DNA of 64,000 nucleotides, taken from the NCBI RefSeq assembly GCF_965638725.1, contig NC_134970.1:4221001-4285000 (forward strand), given 5' to 3'. The stretch comes from Aptenodytes patagonicus (Eukaryota > Chordata > Aves > Sphenisciformes > Spheniscidae). The translations under genes and the position numbers were made by a program. Of this stretch, positions 13,601 through 27,295 are shown piece after piece (position 1 is the first letter of the stretch; each line of letters opens with the position of its first letter). Under the pieces are notes generated by a model that was given only the letters and a program-made list of their open reading frames with translations, was not told the DNA's origin and ran no database searches.

Positions 13601-16600
13601 TAGCCCTCTTGGCATGGAGCGGTAGCACCATGCAGACAGATGGAGTCAGGAGGGAGAGCACGGAGGAATAACAGCCTGGCAGTGGTGTCTGCACCGAGGG
13701 AAATTCATAGCCGGGCGGCTCCTCGCAGTTCTCAGTGTGCTGCGATTCACCGAGCTGCGGCAGGCCCTCATCAGCCTGCGGGCAGCACAGGCATGGGCCA
13801 ACAGGGATCTATAGGGAAGGACACCTGGGGTCACTTGTCTCCATAGGGAGCCATACGGGGCCCCAGCAAGTATGCTGGGCCCCACTGGTGGGGCTGAGGA
13901 CATGCCACATGCCAAAGCCCACAGAACAAGGAGGGGAGCCCAGCAGCCAGATGGAGAGCAGCACCCCAGGCCAGAGCAGGACATCTCCCTGAAAAGAGGG
14001 GATTGCTGGCACAAAGCATCACATGTCTTTCAGTGAGAAATGGGGAGGGATGGGGCTGAGTCCCAAAGGGATGAGGGAGAAAACTGGCCCTAGGAAACAG
14101 CCTGTCCTTTTGGAGCAGGGTACCACAAGGAGTTAACCTGTCTCAGCCCCTCCGGAAAAGTGGATCAGCAGGTGGGATTTGCAGCCTGGAGATCCTAGGG
14201 GTGGTGGGGTCTCCCAGCAGGGCAAGGCAGGGCACTGCCTCCGAGCCTTTAACCCTTTATGTCAGTGGCATTTGGCTGCCCGTAAAGGTGGAGCTGTGCC
14301 AGAGGCCAACTGCTGCAAAGTGCATCTTTGGAGTCCTCGGGCTGCAAGTCCAGGGGACGGCAGGCACTGCCTGGGTCTGGGACCTTCAGCCCTGCTGCAA
14401 GATGTTTGCCTTTCTCCAGCATGTATAACTCCCCTTCCCTTCCCATGCATCAGGAAACAACGCAGAAACCTTTCGTCCCCTCTCCATGGCATAATCCTGC
14501 CTGTAATCTTTTACAAGAGGCCAGCAAGCTCCAGGCCTCCTTGGGTCTCCTAACGCCTTCTTAGCCTACACCCTCGACTGTTTGGTCTCAGTCATCTCCC
14601 AGCGGTGCCGTCCTACTCCACCAACTGCAGCCCCCGGGCTAACAAGCCCCTGTTGTTTCAGATCTCCAGTCCTCCTCCAGCCCAAGCTACTTGTTTGCCC
14701 TCGAGCCCATAAATCCTGCCGTCCCCCTTGATGTGAACTGACCGTGCAAACATGACCAGGCAGCTCCTGCTTCTCTGCCAGGCAGCCTCTCCGTCCTCCA
14801 GCCCACATTCCCCTGCACTGGAAACTGCAACTGCTCCATTTAAGTCTCCCAACATGTCCCAGGGGAAAATGCTCTGTCCCTGAGGCCAGCCTGGCTCCTG
14901 ATTTTGCAGAGGGCTGCTCCTGTAAACTGCATCAATCCCCTGACTGCAGAGGGATGACACTGATTTACACTAAACCCCCAAAGGAGGGAATGGGACTGTG
15001 TCCACCCACTCCTGGATGTCTCCTTGTCTCCTCTTCCCTCCTGCCCCTCTGCAGACCTGCTTCCTGCTCCCTCTGCCCTTGATCTTTTCTTTAATAGCCG
15101 CTCACTTCCAGGCTGCTCCCCTATGATCTGTGGTTAAGCAGCTCCCATGAATTACTGTCATCTCTACGCTGGCTGCCAGCCTCCGGCCAAGGTAAATCCC
15201 TCCTGCCCTCCCTTCCCCAACACCCACCACCTGCACCGGCCCCAGCTCCAGGGTCTGCACAGTGTAAAGAGCGAGCCCCTCTATCCTGCAGGGATTTGCA
15301 ATCTCCCCTATGGCCCTGGCGGATACTTGACAGAGCCTCTTCTCTCAGGCTTGTGTGTTTTGTTTAAGTGCTTTGAGATAAAGCCCTTTTAAGAGCTTGG
15401 TTGCCCTGGTTTCTTCCTCTGGCCTGAAGGCCATTCTTTTTCCCCCTCTTGTTTTTGACCTCAGGTTCAAGAGTGCTAGACCTCCCTGGTTTAGAGGAGA
15501 CCTTGGCGGCAAGCACGACAGCCAGTGTGGGAAAAGCCAGGGCAAGGGTTGGAGAGGGCTGCCAAAGGCCCAGCTTGCTCAGGGAACAGTTTCCAAACGA
15601 TTTAGGAAAGTAGGAAGGAAAGAAACATAAGAGCAGAGCAGACTTCCGCGCTTTTTCAAGCCTCTACTGTTCTCCCTTCCTTTTATCTTTTTCCCTCTGT
15701 TGCTTCCTTTTATTTACCCCTCCATCCTTTCTCACTCCTTCTCCCTCTTTCCCCTCCCCTCCTTTCCCTGGCTGTGCCTCCCTTTCCTCCTTTTTCTCAC
15801 CCTTGTTTTGCTTTCCTTCCCTCCTTCTCTCTCTCTCTCTCTCCCTTCCCCTGCGGCTTGCCAACTGCCAGCAGATGACATCTCCTTTCATGTTTGGGGC
15901 TGAGCAGAGGCTCTGAATGTTCGTTTGATTCCGTTAAGATAATAGCTGGTTCACTGTCAGACGCAGACTGATCAGTTAAAACCTTAATCACTGCCTGTCT
16001 ACTCACATGGCACTTATTTTTTAAGAGATTAATCCCCTAAGCACTGCACCAGCATACATTCAGGCTCAAAGAAAAGGGTGGGTTTTTATTATTATTTGAT
16101 GCGTTTACTGTTTCTTTTTTGCTCTTTTTTAAAAAAATGCATCCCCCCCCCATCTTTTTTAATCTGATGCTCAGAAGACAACTGACCTCCGCCACCTCAG
16201 TACAGTGCCTCTCCCCTCATGCCAGGCACGCACAGAGGCTGGGGGTGCCAGTGGGAGATGGAGGTGACGCCGCTCCTGCGTTGGGCTTTGGGAGCTGAGG
16301 GGAGACTTGCAGGACAGCATGGTGGGCTGCGGATTAAGCCTGGTTGGGGACTCAGGAGAGCTGGGCTCCATCCATGCTTCCCCATCCCGTGCCTATGCCT
16401 CCTTTCCCTTCCCAATTCAGATGCAGGAAACAGCTCTGGGTAACATTGCAGAGCAGCAAGCGCCGCAGCTCAAGCAAGAGGCCACCGTGAGCACATCAAA
16501 GCCGGCTGGGGAAGTTAGGTGTCCACCTCTGACTAGGATTTAGGTAAAGCTTCTTTAAAGCAACTCGGCTTAGCACCTGCCTGCATTAAAGCAGCGCCTC

Positions 16601-17879
16601 TCCAGGCAGGCTGTGCCGGCACCCGGCCATGGTGTGCCACCGCAGCCCCAGCTTTCCCAGCCACAAGGCAACCATGGCCCGAAACCGCTGCTGGCACCAC
16701 ACTGGCACTTCCAGCACCTAACCGCTAAATACTAAGATAAACAGCAAGCTTAAATCTCCTCCTGAGCTAGGATTTTAATTAATGGAGAACACCACATCCC
16801 CCTCAACCCATTAGATGTTGCAGTAGGTGCAGAGGAAGCAATGGGACCGTGATACAGAGCCGGCCCCCCAGGGCAGCAGCAATAACTTGCTCTTAGGCAG
16901 CATTTTGCATTCACAGAGCTCCAAGCATTTCACAGAGGAGACTGCCATCTTCACCTCCATCTTTGAAGGGAAACGGATACTGAAGGCTTATTTGCCTCAA
17001 AACCACCCTGCAGGTGAGGGCAGAGCTGCCAGACCATGTTTCCCAAATCAGCCCGCTGCAGCTGCCAGGCAAGATGATGCTTCTCTCCCCCTGTGAGACT
17101 CAGCCCTGAAGCTGAGCTGGGCTGGGGAAGGGGGTGGTCGGGGAGGCAGGGGGGTTTCCTTACTCCTTCAGCATCACCAGAGAAGCGAGGCAATGTTTTC
17201 TGAGTGCTAAAGGTTTGTGAAAATTTTTCTTTACGTTTGACTTGTGATCAAAGAAGGAAGAAAAGTAACATCCCCAAGCCCAAGGTTTGTTTTAGCACTT
17301 GTAAAGAAAGTTCAAGAAAAGCAAATCTTTTCCTAACTCCTAGGTAACAGTTTTCAGACTCCCATTCCCTGTAATGGCCATGAGAAATGACTGATTTCTG
17401 CATCCATCCCACTACGGCCACCACGCTCCTGAGCGCCCAGTGTTTTGACCTGCCTCTCACTTGAGGTCATGGGTTTATTTGCATGATGTACAGCACTAGG
17501 GACATGGCAGTCCCGGCACAAGCGAGGGGTCCCAGAGGTCAGTCCTCAGCTCAGAGTGTGCCGGCAGTCCCCGTACCCTGACCGGCACAGCAAGAGCAGC
17601 TCGGCCACGTGATATTGCACTCTTCCAACGAAAGGGCTTCTCTCCCTGGCACCCTGGTGCTGGTAAACCTCTAGCAAGCTCTGCAAAAGCTGCTCGTGTG
17701 ACAAACCAGCTTCCAGAGAGCAACTTCTCAGCAGCTCCCCGCGAAATACAGCCAGGGTTTTGCAGCCTCAACTTGTGATCTGGCAGGACACTCGGCCCTG
17801 GAGCCTTCATTTCCACATCCCGCTCCTAACCCCACACCTGCAACTCCATCAAAGCAGCAACAGCAGTGTCACCAGCTCC
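13601..17879. other. Non-coding flank, no gene seen
   Basis: Unique sequence plus the polypyrimidine tract at 15655-15856. A region at 16880-16985 resembles a very old L2/MIR piece ('CATTTCACAGAGGAG'). Confidence 0.5.
15655..15856. repeat. Polypyrimidine (C/T-rich) low-complexity tract
   Basis: About 200 bases almost entirely C and T, ending in a (TC)n run. Open frames on either strand here are only composition effects. Confidence 0.85.
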
Positions 17880-18140
17880 TGCATAAAAGAGGTGGAGTTG
17901 CTGGCAGCAAATGATGACTCAGAATTTGGTAAAATAAAATTGGAAGTATATGAGAAGAGGTTTTTGTCAGCTGCCTTTGGCGTTTCCTATTTAAAACGAA
18001 AATGTAGTGAGAGAACAGGCTCTGAATGTATTTTGGCAATTTTTGAAGTAAAACAAAGCTGTCAAAAGGATCTATGCTTATATGTAGAAGCAGGGTTCAC
18101 CTGCAGACCTTATTCTGCTTATTCCCCAAGATATTCCTGA
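17880..18140. promoter_or_regulatory. Candidate regulatory block with AP-1 site
   Basis: ATGATGACTCAGAA contains a perfect AP-1 core TGACTCA at 17915-17921 in unique AT-rich sequence. An open frame on + crosses the block, but its peptide has no recognisable domain and no supporting splice context. Confidence 0.2.
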
Positions 18141-18289
18141 GGCCGGGGTTCAGTGAAGTTGGAAAAAACATAAAGAAAAAAAAACCACACGGAAATTGAA
18201 ATAAATGATACCTAGAATCATAGGGATGACGTTTAAGAAAAGAAAGCTTACAGAGGAAAGGGATGCAAAATTCCTTGCTGCAAAGGATA

Positions 18290-18505
18290 AAGCAATCTCT
18301 AACTAATGGAAATTAGGAAGAAACTCTCCCAAAGGACGGGTTATTCCATAAATTAACAGAATCAATAGTGTCACAGACCTCAGTCACAGGGTCCCGAATC
18401 ATTGTACTAAGTGCTACAAGTGCATGAGCAGCCTCCTCTGAAGCAGCTGGGGCTGGCCACTACTGGAGATTACACCCCAGACAGACGGAACCCAGATTTG
18501 AACTG
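18290..18505 (+). repeat. CR1 LINE 3' end, diverged, sense
   Basis: GGAAATTAGGAAGAAACTCT, GGTTATTCCATAA, CCTCTGAAGCAGCTG and GGCCACTACTGGAGA occur in the order found in the CR1 3' tail. An insertion separates the second and third blocks. Confidence 0.55.
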
Positions 18506-19639
18506 ACCGTTCACATGTTTCAAAGCAGTGCCAAAAAAAGGCCATAGTAGTGAATGAGTAAAAACACATGAATCTTTTCTGGTGTAAAGGGTGCTAGCTC
18601 TAACTCAAGCCTGACTTGACTTTGATCTTGTATGTTAGACCTGGCAAGAAATTTCCTAGGATGCGCACAAGCCTTCAGACACACTAGAAGCAATCATCAG
18701 TGTTCATTCAGGCCAGAAAGAGTTACTGCCTCCACTACCTACACAGAGAAGATTAGCTGGAGTTCACAGCAAATGCTCTTCTCCTGCAGGTTTAAGTTAA
18801 CACACCTGCTCCAAACAAGCTCATGGTCTAAACTTGCCAGAATGAGAGAGAGCCTCCCTCTGCCCACCACCCCTCAGAAAGAGGAAAGGCTACAAAAGGC
18901 TTCCCTTTATACTGCCAGCGTGGGATCATGTGAGCCCCGGCCCCTCACAGCTGACTGTTAATGGAGCATAACTCCACGCTTAGAAGGAGAACTGAAAACC
19001 CACAGCATCACCTGCAGCTCTGCTCGTTTCCATTCTTGATGATTTTTAAATCTCTCCCTTTATGCAAGCAGGGCCTTCCCCTCCATACTTTGGAACATGA
19101 ACATTTAAAAAAAAAAAAAAATCTTCTTAAACTTTTAAAGATACCAAGGAAACAATTATCCAATTACCTTGTTGGTTATTTACTGTTGTTGCTCCAGCTG
19201 TGCTTATTGCTTCACAGCTAGAGTTGAACATTGCACTTAAGGTTGATATTAATAAATAATAGCCATGAATTAACAATACGCCTCTTGCCACCTTAATTAT
19301 ATATGTGATCTCCATTCCAGGGCTTTTACATGCCTCTGTGCTCACACCACTGCTGGGCAGGGTTACGGGCTCCCTTGTACAGAGGGGAAGTTGCTGCACA
19401 CGGGGCTTATAGCCAAGCTTCCCAGGGATATTTAAGAGTTTAACTCCCACTGAAACTGCGAATTGCTCCAAGGCTCCCGGCCTACGAGACTTGCCCAAGC
19501 CTGTGGTGGATTTGGGAATACAAAAGTGTTTCCCTCAGGTTCACACCCTAACTGCGAGATCTTCCCTTCGATATCTCAGGATCTCAAGACCGTTTAAAAG
19601 CATTAATAAACAAACTAACGCAGAGAAGGGGCCATCTCT

Positions 19640-19755
19640 GTTTCTCAAAGGGGCACCAATGCAAAGAGACAGATGAAGTAACTTGGACAAGATCACATTA
19701 GGGTTTGCTGGAAGCTCTGAAATTCGAGTGCCTGTCTCCTTGTTCCCATCCTAGT
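19640..19755 (+). repeat. MIR-like SINE/L2-type remnant
   Basis: The order 'AGAGACAGATGAAGTAACTT', 'GACAAGATCACATTAGG' and 'CTGTCTCC...CTAGTGCCTTGACC' follows the well known MIR/L2-family core and tail. It is strongly diverged. Confidence 0.35.
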
Positions 19756-20194
19756 GCCTTGACCTCCAGGACCATCTTTGGTCTCTCAGCAAATGAAAAT
19801 AGGCAGGGTATGACAGATTGACCAGCCAAGCTTCCTGGAGGTATTTCCCACAGATTGTTGCTGAGACATACAATGAAAGTGATAAATATCCCAGTGGGAA
19901 ATATATGGCACCTCATCTCCCACTTGTGTCGCTGTGAAGAGCTGGGGATAAATTTTAAAAAGGCCTTTTCCCTTTTAGGGGATAAATCCTTCAGGACCAA
20001 TCCTCTGGTGGGAAGCAGAGAACAACTAGAAAACCCTGTGACCCTGCCTGAAATCGTGGAGTCAACAAGTGGTCAAGCAGAGGTCAAGAGGCCAAAGTGG
20101 GGCCAAAAAGGATGCTTTCTGCCGGGCCCATCTGCTGGCAAACAGACAGCAATCACCCAAAAGGTGCAGCATGGATCAAGCTCCGGGACTCAAC

Positions 20195-20345
20195 TGTTTC
20201 TTCCCCCAGACAGTAGCAATTATCATAATCAAGCAGTTGACTCCAATTACGCCTTCCTCTCATTACAGCCGAGGGGATGGACGCAGCCACAGCAGCAAAG
20301 GGAAAGTTCGCAGCCGTGTCGCCATTGCATATCTTAATCTAAAAT
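20195..20345. promoter_or_regulatory. Candidate conserved non-coding element
   Basis: Unique sequence with AGCAATTATCATAATCAAGC, CCAATTACGCC and CTCATTACAGCC, then GCATATCTTAATCTAAAATG. GATA (TTATCA) and homeodomain cores are clustered. Confidence 0.25.
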
Positions 20346-20694
20346 GACAGGGTGTGACACGGGGGGCCGGTGACCCTGCCAGCCTTCAGCTGTTCGTGTG
20401 GCAACAATTTCCAGCACCAAATTACTCCCAGGCAGGGCTTGATTGGAGGTTCAAGGCAGCAGGAGAGAGAAGCCATTTAGGGGACTGAAACATTCTTCAC
20501 AGCCCTATTTAAATACAATTTACATTCCAGGCTCTGCTGTTTGTGCATTGTTAATTGCACCTTGTACCTTAGTTTACAGTTGAAGGGTTTTTTTCTTTGC
20601 TGTTGTTTTTTGAAGGCATGCTTGCTGTCTTTTTTCTTTTTTTTTCCTAAGGGGCTGTTGTTCTCAGAATATAGTTATATTTCCTGGAAGGGAA

Positions 20695-20965
20695 AATAGA
20701 TTAGTAGATTTAAAGGCCAGAAGGGACAAACAGATCATCTAGATGACCGCCTGTAGAAGACAGGCCAGGACATTTTACTCAGTAATTCCCGTGTTTCGAT
20801 TCGTCCAGACCTAACCCAATACCCTGTGTTGACTAAAATACCCCTTCCAGAAAGGCAGTCTCAATCCAAAGACACCAAGAGTCACACGAGTCACTAGTTC
20901 CTGGGGAAGCTAGTTCCAGTGCATAATCATCCCTCGCCTGGAGCAGTCATAGGTAGAGATCTGAA
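20695..20965 (-). repeat. CR1 LINE 3' end, diverged, antisense
   Basis: AAGGCCAGAAGGGAC followed by AGATCATCTAG and CCTTCCAGAAAGGCA is the reverse complement of a common sauropsid CR1 3' end. The copy is 5' truncated, as CR1 copies usually are, and clearly old. Confidence 0.65.
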
Positions 20966-22073
20966 CAGCTTCTGGGCTGGAGGGACAGCGTAGACACTTG
21001 TATCCAGCCTGCTTTCATGGTGTCATCTCACAGCTTCAGCTGAAATCTGGTACCTGCCGTGCTCGGTGCTTGAGAGAGAGAGGAGAGCACTAACCCAAGG
21101 AGAGCTCACCAGCAAAAACGGACAAGGCAGGCAAGGAAGAAGGCCTGTTTGATAAAGCCAATGCCCCAAGAGACCAGTGTTTTGCCTGTGCTGAGGTTAG
21201 AGGCTTTCAAATTCCAGCACTTTTGATCTGAGTTTGTATCAAACTTATGATGACTTGGTCACTCTTGGACAGACATATTGGTCTTCATTTCCCGTATGCA
21301 ATGATGGTGGTTCCTCACTTTTCTCCAGCCCACTCTCAAAAATTTACTGCCCTTTGTTTGCTGGGTCAGGCTGGCGAGCCAGTGGAGGAGGAGATGCATT
21401 GGTTACAGCTTGGTAACTGGACAGTGCATGGATCATTTTCATCATCTTTCCACTGACCACTTTCCACTCCTCTTTCTCCAACTTGTTCTGCTATTGGGTT
21501 TGAAAAGCTGATGTCTTTTGCAAGTGTACTAGATTATTTGTGACTGTGGGCTTTCCACCAGGTTAAGAGCCAACTTTGGATGCCTAGTAGCTGGAGCCAG
21601 GACCCATTCCTGGGTCTCAGGACTGCTTGCTTTAGTGAACCCCTGAGAGCTTTGACTTAGTTGAACAAGTCTGAAAACCATGAACTTCATCCAGGCGACA
21701 GCCAGGAGGAAAGCAGAATCACCCAGTTTCACCCAGTGAAACGTCCTGCCACTCGGGAAAGGTTTGATTCTGCCCTGAATGACACCAAGCAGCACTGTCA
21801 GTTTGCAGCTATTTTGGCATTCTTTTCTTTGAGCCCCATCTGCTGGAGTCCCGTGATTTCATGATACATTTTATCTTTCACTCATTCATATTTAAAAAGC
21901 ACATTTTTATCCTTTGCAGCCAAGGACAGAAGCCGTAAGCCCCAGAAAACAAATGAAAGAATAATGATCAAATCTGAGGAATTTCGGGATAGTCCCGTGA
22001 TTTCACAATTTCTGAATGCTTGTGTCTGGGAATATCTGGTCCTGCCACTAGTAAAAATAACCTCATGGGCCTG

Positions 22074-22165
22074 GTTCTCATTTACATGAAGGTCCCTTCA
22101 CACCAGTCTGGCAATGTTGGAAGCTGGCATGATATAAAAAGGGGTGTCGGTGTAAATGACAACTA
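22074..22165. repeat. Palindromic interspersed element
   Basis: TCTCATTTACA (22076-22086) and TGTAAATGACA (22151-22161) form inverted arms matching at 10 of 11 positions. This is the same general type as the element at 35437. Such pairs are scattered in sauropsid genomes. Confidence 0.4.
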
Positions 22166-25153
22166 AGCCCACTTGACCCCAGCGAGCCTACTCCTAATTT
22201 ACTCCAACTCTGGGGAGGTCTGAGTCAGACATCAGCTCAGTAAAACTTGACGGAGAGACAGACAAATGTACGCCACAACCTGCTGCTGCTCCAGAGGCCT
22301 CCCAGCCAATTATTTTGGTGATCTCACTCCTCCCTTCCTTCTTCTTTCTCTCCCCCTTTTCCCATCACGTGCTCGCTTCCAGCACACGCACGTCCTTCTG
22401 CAACAAAAAGCAGTGCCGCAGAGGAATGTGGAGAGTTTGAAAGCCCCCTGAGAGCAGGTAGATCCATCTGAGCGAGAGTGCCTGCCTCCTCCAAGTCAGG
22501 AGGGGAAGGCGGGAAGAGATCGGTTTACATAAGTACTTTGCCATATGAAGAAATAATTTAGTGGTATTAATAGAGGTTAAAGTTTCCCAGGAATCCAAAA
22601 CAGGCCCCGCAGACACAGGTGGGTTCTTTCACTCACAGGGATGGAGAGAGTAACCCGATTCCCTCCAGCAAAGGGATGGCGATGGGGGGCAGAGGCTCTG
22701 CCATGGTCTGCGGTGTGTGCGGAGGGTGCGGTGGGTCGCGCTGCCTGCCAGCTGATTTACTGCGGGGCGTGATAGGCTGCAAGACAGCGGCTTTGCTGAG
22801 GGATGCGGTAACCACACTGCTAACCCCTCCACGCTGGCTGCCTGGGGAGGACAGGATTTGCAAGGGCAGGGGCTGCTGGCTATTGGGGAGGTAGGAGCCG
22901 AGTTGCAGATCAAACTTGCGATCAGGAAGAGATCTGTGTGTACGACACTGGCAACACACAGATGCGCACCCAAGCATGGGCCAAGCACTGCCCAGCACAT
23001 CTGCCGTGGCCTGAGCGCGCTCCCCGCGTGGGACAGAAAGAACACGTGGCCCTGCAGACACGTGCAAAAAGGCACATGCTGTTTCTTGGATGGAGCATGC
23101 ACCAAACATGCTCAGCAACGTGCGTAGAGCATGCTGCGCAATTACCTGCACTGGAAATATCTGCCTTTTCAGAGCTCATATACCACAGACCAACCTGAAA
23201 TCACCTCCCACTTTGGCAGAAAGCCCCAGCTGATGCCTGGCTAGGATTCACCTCCAGTGCCTCCTGGAAAGCAGGACTTCATCCTGACTAAATGGATAAA
23301 ATGGCACGGAGCACAGAGAGGGCTACAAGCAAGAGACTAGCAAGCCTAAATCCCCCTTTGTTTATATTAGGATCCGAGATAACATTGCTGATTCTCAAAC
23401 ACAGAGCTTTTTACAGCCCAGGGAGTTTTACACCACCCCAAAAATAATAATCTCTCAAAGCTCTAGTGATTACGGTGCTTTCACCCTATAAAACACATGG
23501 GACCAAGCTCCAGCTCACCCTACATGGGGCTGTGCTGCCTTGCACTGATTTGGGATTTGGCCCACAGCCTCTAGATCACAGACCTTCCCAGAACACGTGG
23601 CTGCTGTTCTGCTCCGGAAGGGACTAACAAAGAAATAAGAATATTTGTTAATATTTTTTTTTCCACTGAAAAGCAGTTAAACCTCCTAAGACACTTTTTC
23701 CAGACATCTAAATCCTTTAAAAATATTCTCTAGACTCCATAAAACTTACATTTTCCCTGGGTTCTCCCGTGAGATATGAAAAACCTGAAGTCCCTACCTT
23801 AAGAGCTTAGACTTTGGTCATGATCAGAAAACCAACTATGTAGAATGGCACCTTCTTATGTATTCAGAGACACATCTACTAATTTAGTGGGGAATACCAG
23901 AGTGAACTGCAGGACCAGCACAGCCAAAGAACAGCCAAGACACTAAAAAGAGATAAGTGATTTTTTGGGTAACCAGGCTAAGACAGATTGAGGGATGTGT
24001 GTTTGAGATGACAGAGGCTCGGCACTCTCTGAAAACACAGGGTCCTTTGACGGATACCCCAGATTGGCTCAACAGCATTTGTAGCTGTTGGAAAACAGCT
24101 ATCACATTCTCACTGTTTACTCTTTTCTCGACAAACACCTGGCAAAGTCAGAATTTTAATGGCAGCATCTTTGGTTTCTTCCAAAGAGGTTCTTAAAAAT
24201 CAAGATTTTTTTCAAGGAGCTGTCGATACATAGCCCAGAAGAAAATCTATGTATCCAGTCATCCATCTATCCATGCATCACCACAGCATCGGCGCGCTGC
24301 TGTTACCAGTCCGGCGCAATGTAGAGCCTCTCCCTCCCAACAGAGGTACCTGTATGGAGCCTTTACGGTCCTGTATGGACGGCAGGTCGCTCAAACTGAG
24401 CTGTGATGGGTGCAAAGCCTCCCTTGTGCATCAGGACAAGCAAATGATGTGGCTCAAAAGACACCCAGCACGGAGGGGCTTCAGAGAGTCAGAAGAGGGT
24501 GGGTTTTTTCTGTAGTTGCTTTTCTAGACCAGAACTGTGCTCCAACACTGCCGGAATCAAAGGGATTGTAATACCCTCCCTGGTTCACTTAAACATCAGT
24601 TTGTCTGGGGCGTGAACTCTGCCAACAGCAGCTCCTGCAAAGTGCTTAGCTCTTTCTTTCCTCCTTTTTTTTCCTTTTTTAAAAAGCTTTCTCTTTTCCT
24701 CCCTGCTCTTACCCCGCTCCCTGTCTACCTCCCTGTAGCCTCCCAGAAGCACTGGCGTGGTTTTAACCCAGGCATGAAACAATCCCACAGCCACAGATTG
24801 TGATGTTTCAGATAACATACGGAGAATGTAAATCCTGTCAGCAAGTGCAACAGCCATAAAAGGCTAAAATGGATTCCTGCGGATTAGAAATAAAACACAG
24901 AAAGGGCCCTGTTCTCTCACTTTCCTCATCTCACAACCTCCTCCGCCTCCCCTAGCCCTCCCTCTCCTCACTCCCTTTAAAAAATTGCCTGGAAATGCAA
25001 GGGGTGGGTTTTTTTTTTCATCAACTTAAAAGAAAAATAAAATACATTCCAGGAAAAGGACTGCTGCTAAGAAAACTAAAACCAGAAAATGCTTAAAGAT
25101 GTTTTAATGACTTAAACACAGGGCCGGGATTGTGTCTAAAAGTTTCCACATTT

Positions 25154-25170
25154 AAAAAAAAAAAAAAAAA
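25154..25170. repeat. Poly(A) tract
   Basis: Seventeen consecutive A residues in AT-rich DNA, with no recognisable SINE body before them. Confidence 0.8.
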
Positions 25171-25339
25171 GGCAAATTCAATATTAAATGTCCCCCACTA
25201 CCACCGCTGCTGTATTTCTTTCTCAAACCATCTGATTTAAGCAGTGTATTATTAACACGGCCAGCGCAAACAGACACGAGCCTACATTTAAGCAAAGTAC
25301 ACTTCTGTTCCAAACCAGAAAGGCACAACTGAAAATGCT

Positions 25340-25520
25340 CCTAAAAATAATGAAGGCCACGTGAGTGTGGGTCCGAGAGGCTGTTAACAAGCAGCTGACA
25401 AGTTTCTGCTCTAGGAATTAGACCCTCATTTAGAGGGAGATTAGCAGAAATCTTCCTTCTAATTACAGAACAAGCCCAGCGATCTCTCCGCTCCGAATTT
25501 GCTGCGTTCGGCTGGAGGCA
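25340..25520. promoter_or_regulatory. Candidate conserved non-coding element
   Basis: Unique sequence with an E-box CACGTG at about 25360, GGAATTAGACC, GGGAGATTAGCAG and CTTCTAATTACAG. It contains no repeat and no plausible exon. Confidence 0.2.
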
Positions 25521-27250
25521 TGTGGCCGGCTCAGCAGACAAAGAGCCTCCCTCCAGCCAGAGGTGTGGTTCAAGTGCTGCTTCAAAGCCTTAGGGTGAGG
25601 CGAGCGGGGTCAGTTCTCAGCTCCCTTCTGAAGCCAACCCATGTAATTTGTCACGACCAGTAGCTTGTGTTGTGGAGGGGCCTGACTGCTGATCTGGCAT
25701 GAAGGGCTGAATCAAATCCTTTCACCGACCAGACAGTGCGGTTCTTCTAGGTCACGGCAGAGGTTAGGGCAGGGCAGGGCGCTACAGCTGCCTGCAGTGT
25801 ATTTGGCCTTCGGATACGTTCAAAGTGAGATGTGGGGAAAGCCCCATGCTAAAATGTTGGCTTGTGTGCAGGAGCAGGAGAGAGAAACCTCCTGTTAAAA
25901 CCAGCAGCTGAGAAGTTAACATGCAGATATGCTATCTGAAATGCACAGCTTTGGGAGCATTTTGTTTAAGTGAGCAAAATCTAGAGTATTCTGGGCAGAA
26001 TGTGAAAACCCCAAATTTGAGTTGCTGCTTTGAGGCTGTATAAAGGGTAGACAAATAATCAGACAGCAGACAGGCTGAGCTTTGCCTATTGAATGTCAGC
26101 CGTCTTATTGACAGATATGTAGACACACGCATACAGACACAAGATATAGCCACAGATACAGCTGCTCCCCAAAACAACCCAGTCCCTGTCAATGGTGGGG
26201 TAGGGAAGCTTTCAGTATTGCAGAGCAAAAACATTGCCTGGGTGGGAACTCTAGATGGTCCCTGTGTCCTGTCTAGAGCCAAGCTTCCCACATCCCACCT
26301 CTACCCTCTCCCAACTTCACTATATCAATATCAGCCTGCATCTACAGGGTGAGAGCCTGCTGAGAAGCCAGAACTGCCCAGAAGTGTTGGAGAGATGAAC
26401 AAATCCTAGACTAGGGCTGGGACGTGTTGACTGAGGCTGAAAAACCATCCAAAGGTGCACATGTCCATCAGGAATCCCCAGAGAGGAAAGGGAGGGAATC
26501 AAGGGAGCTTCTCGCAGTACATCACAGTTCTCCAACCATTTCCACAGGGTCTGACCCTCTGTTTCTTTCCAGCATACCTAAATCTTCTGGGGACAAACCA
26601 ACTGATTGAAATAAAAGCCTCCCACCTGCATGCAAAAGGGTGGTTATCTAGCCAGATGATCTGATTGTGTAATGGAACCTTCAATGGGGCCACACCAATT
26701 TGCACCCACTGAAAACCTCCCTTCCTATTTGCAGCCTGGCTATGAAACCAGCTGCAACAGGAGCTGTTACAGAGAAGAAATCAAAATGGGGTTAGTTTCT
26801 TTTTCCTGAAGTCAGACTTGATGGACCAAAGGCTCTTCTCACGGCTTTGAGAGGCGGAAGGTCCCCTCCTGCAGGGACCCTCTGGGAAAATAAACCTGTG
26901 TAGGACCAGGGGTACTACCAAACCCCAGCTGAAAGCGACCCCCCTGCTCTCCAGCCCATCTCCCCACTGCAGGAAGGACCTGCTGAGACTCAAGCCCAAA
27001 ACAACTCCTCAGCAGCCACTCTGACAACCTCTCTCCATCTTCATCCAAAAGCTCATTTCTCTTTTCAATTCAGCATTGGGGAAGGGTTGTGGGTTTTTTT
27101 TTATTGAGAACGTGCAAGCGTGTTTCAAACCCAGATTTCCGTCCAAAAGAGTAGGAGGCCGTAGTCAGACTTCCCAGACCACAAAGACACACAGCTCAAT
27201 CTCCTTCCAGCCAGAGTTTCCATTGTATTCTTCCCAGATGAACTTTTAAA

Positions 27251-27295
27251 ATGTGTGTGTGTGAATGTGTGTCAGTGTGCGCGCAAACGCGCGTG
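27251..27295. repeat. Alternating TG/CG tract
   Basis: ATGTGTGTGTGTG is followed by GTGTGTCAGTGTGCGCGC and ACGCGCGTGT. This is a near-continuous alternating purine-pyrimidine tract with CpG-rich portions. Confidence 0.85.

Noticed and set aside
17760-18140. 126-codon + frame over the AP-1 block
   Set aside because: Looks protein-like in parts, but there is no recognisable domain and no splice partner. Kept only as a regulatory candidate.
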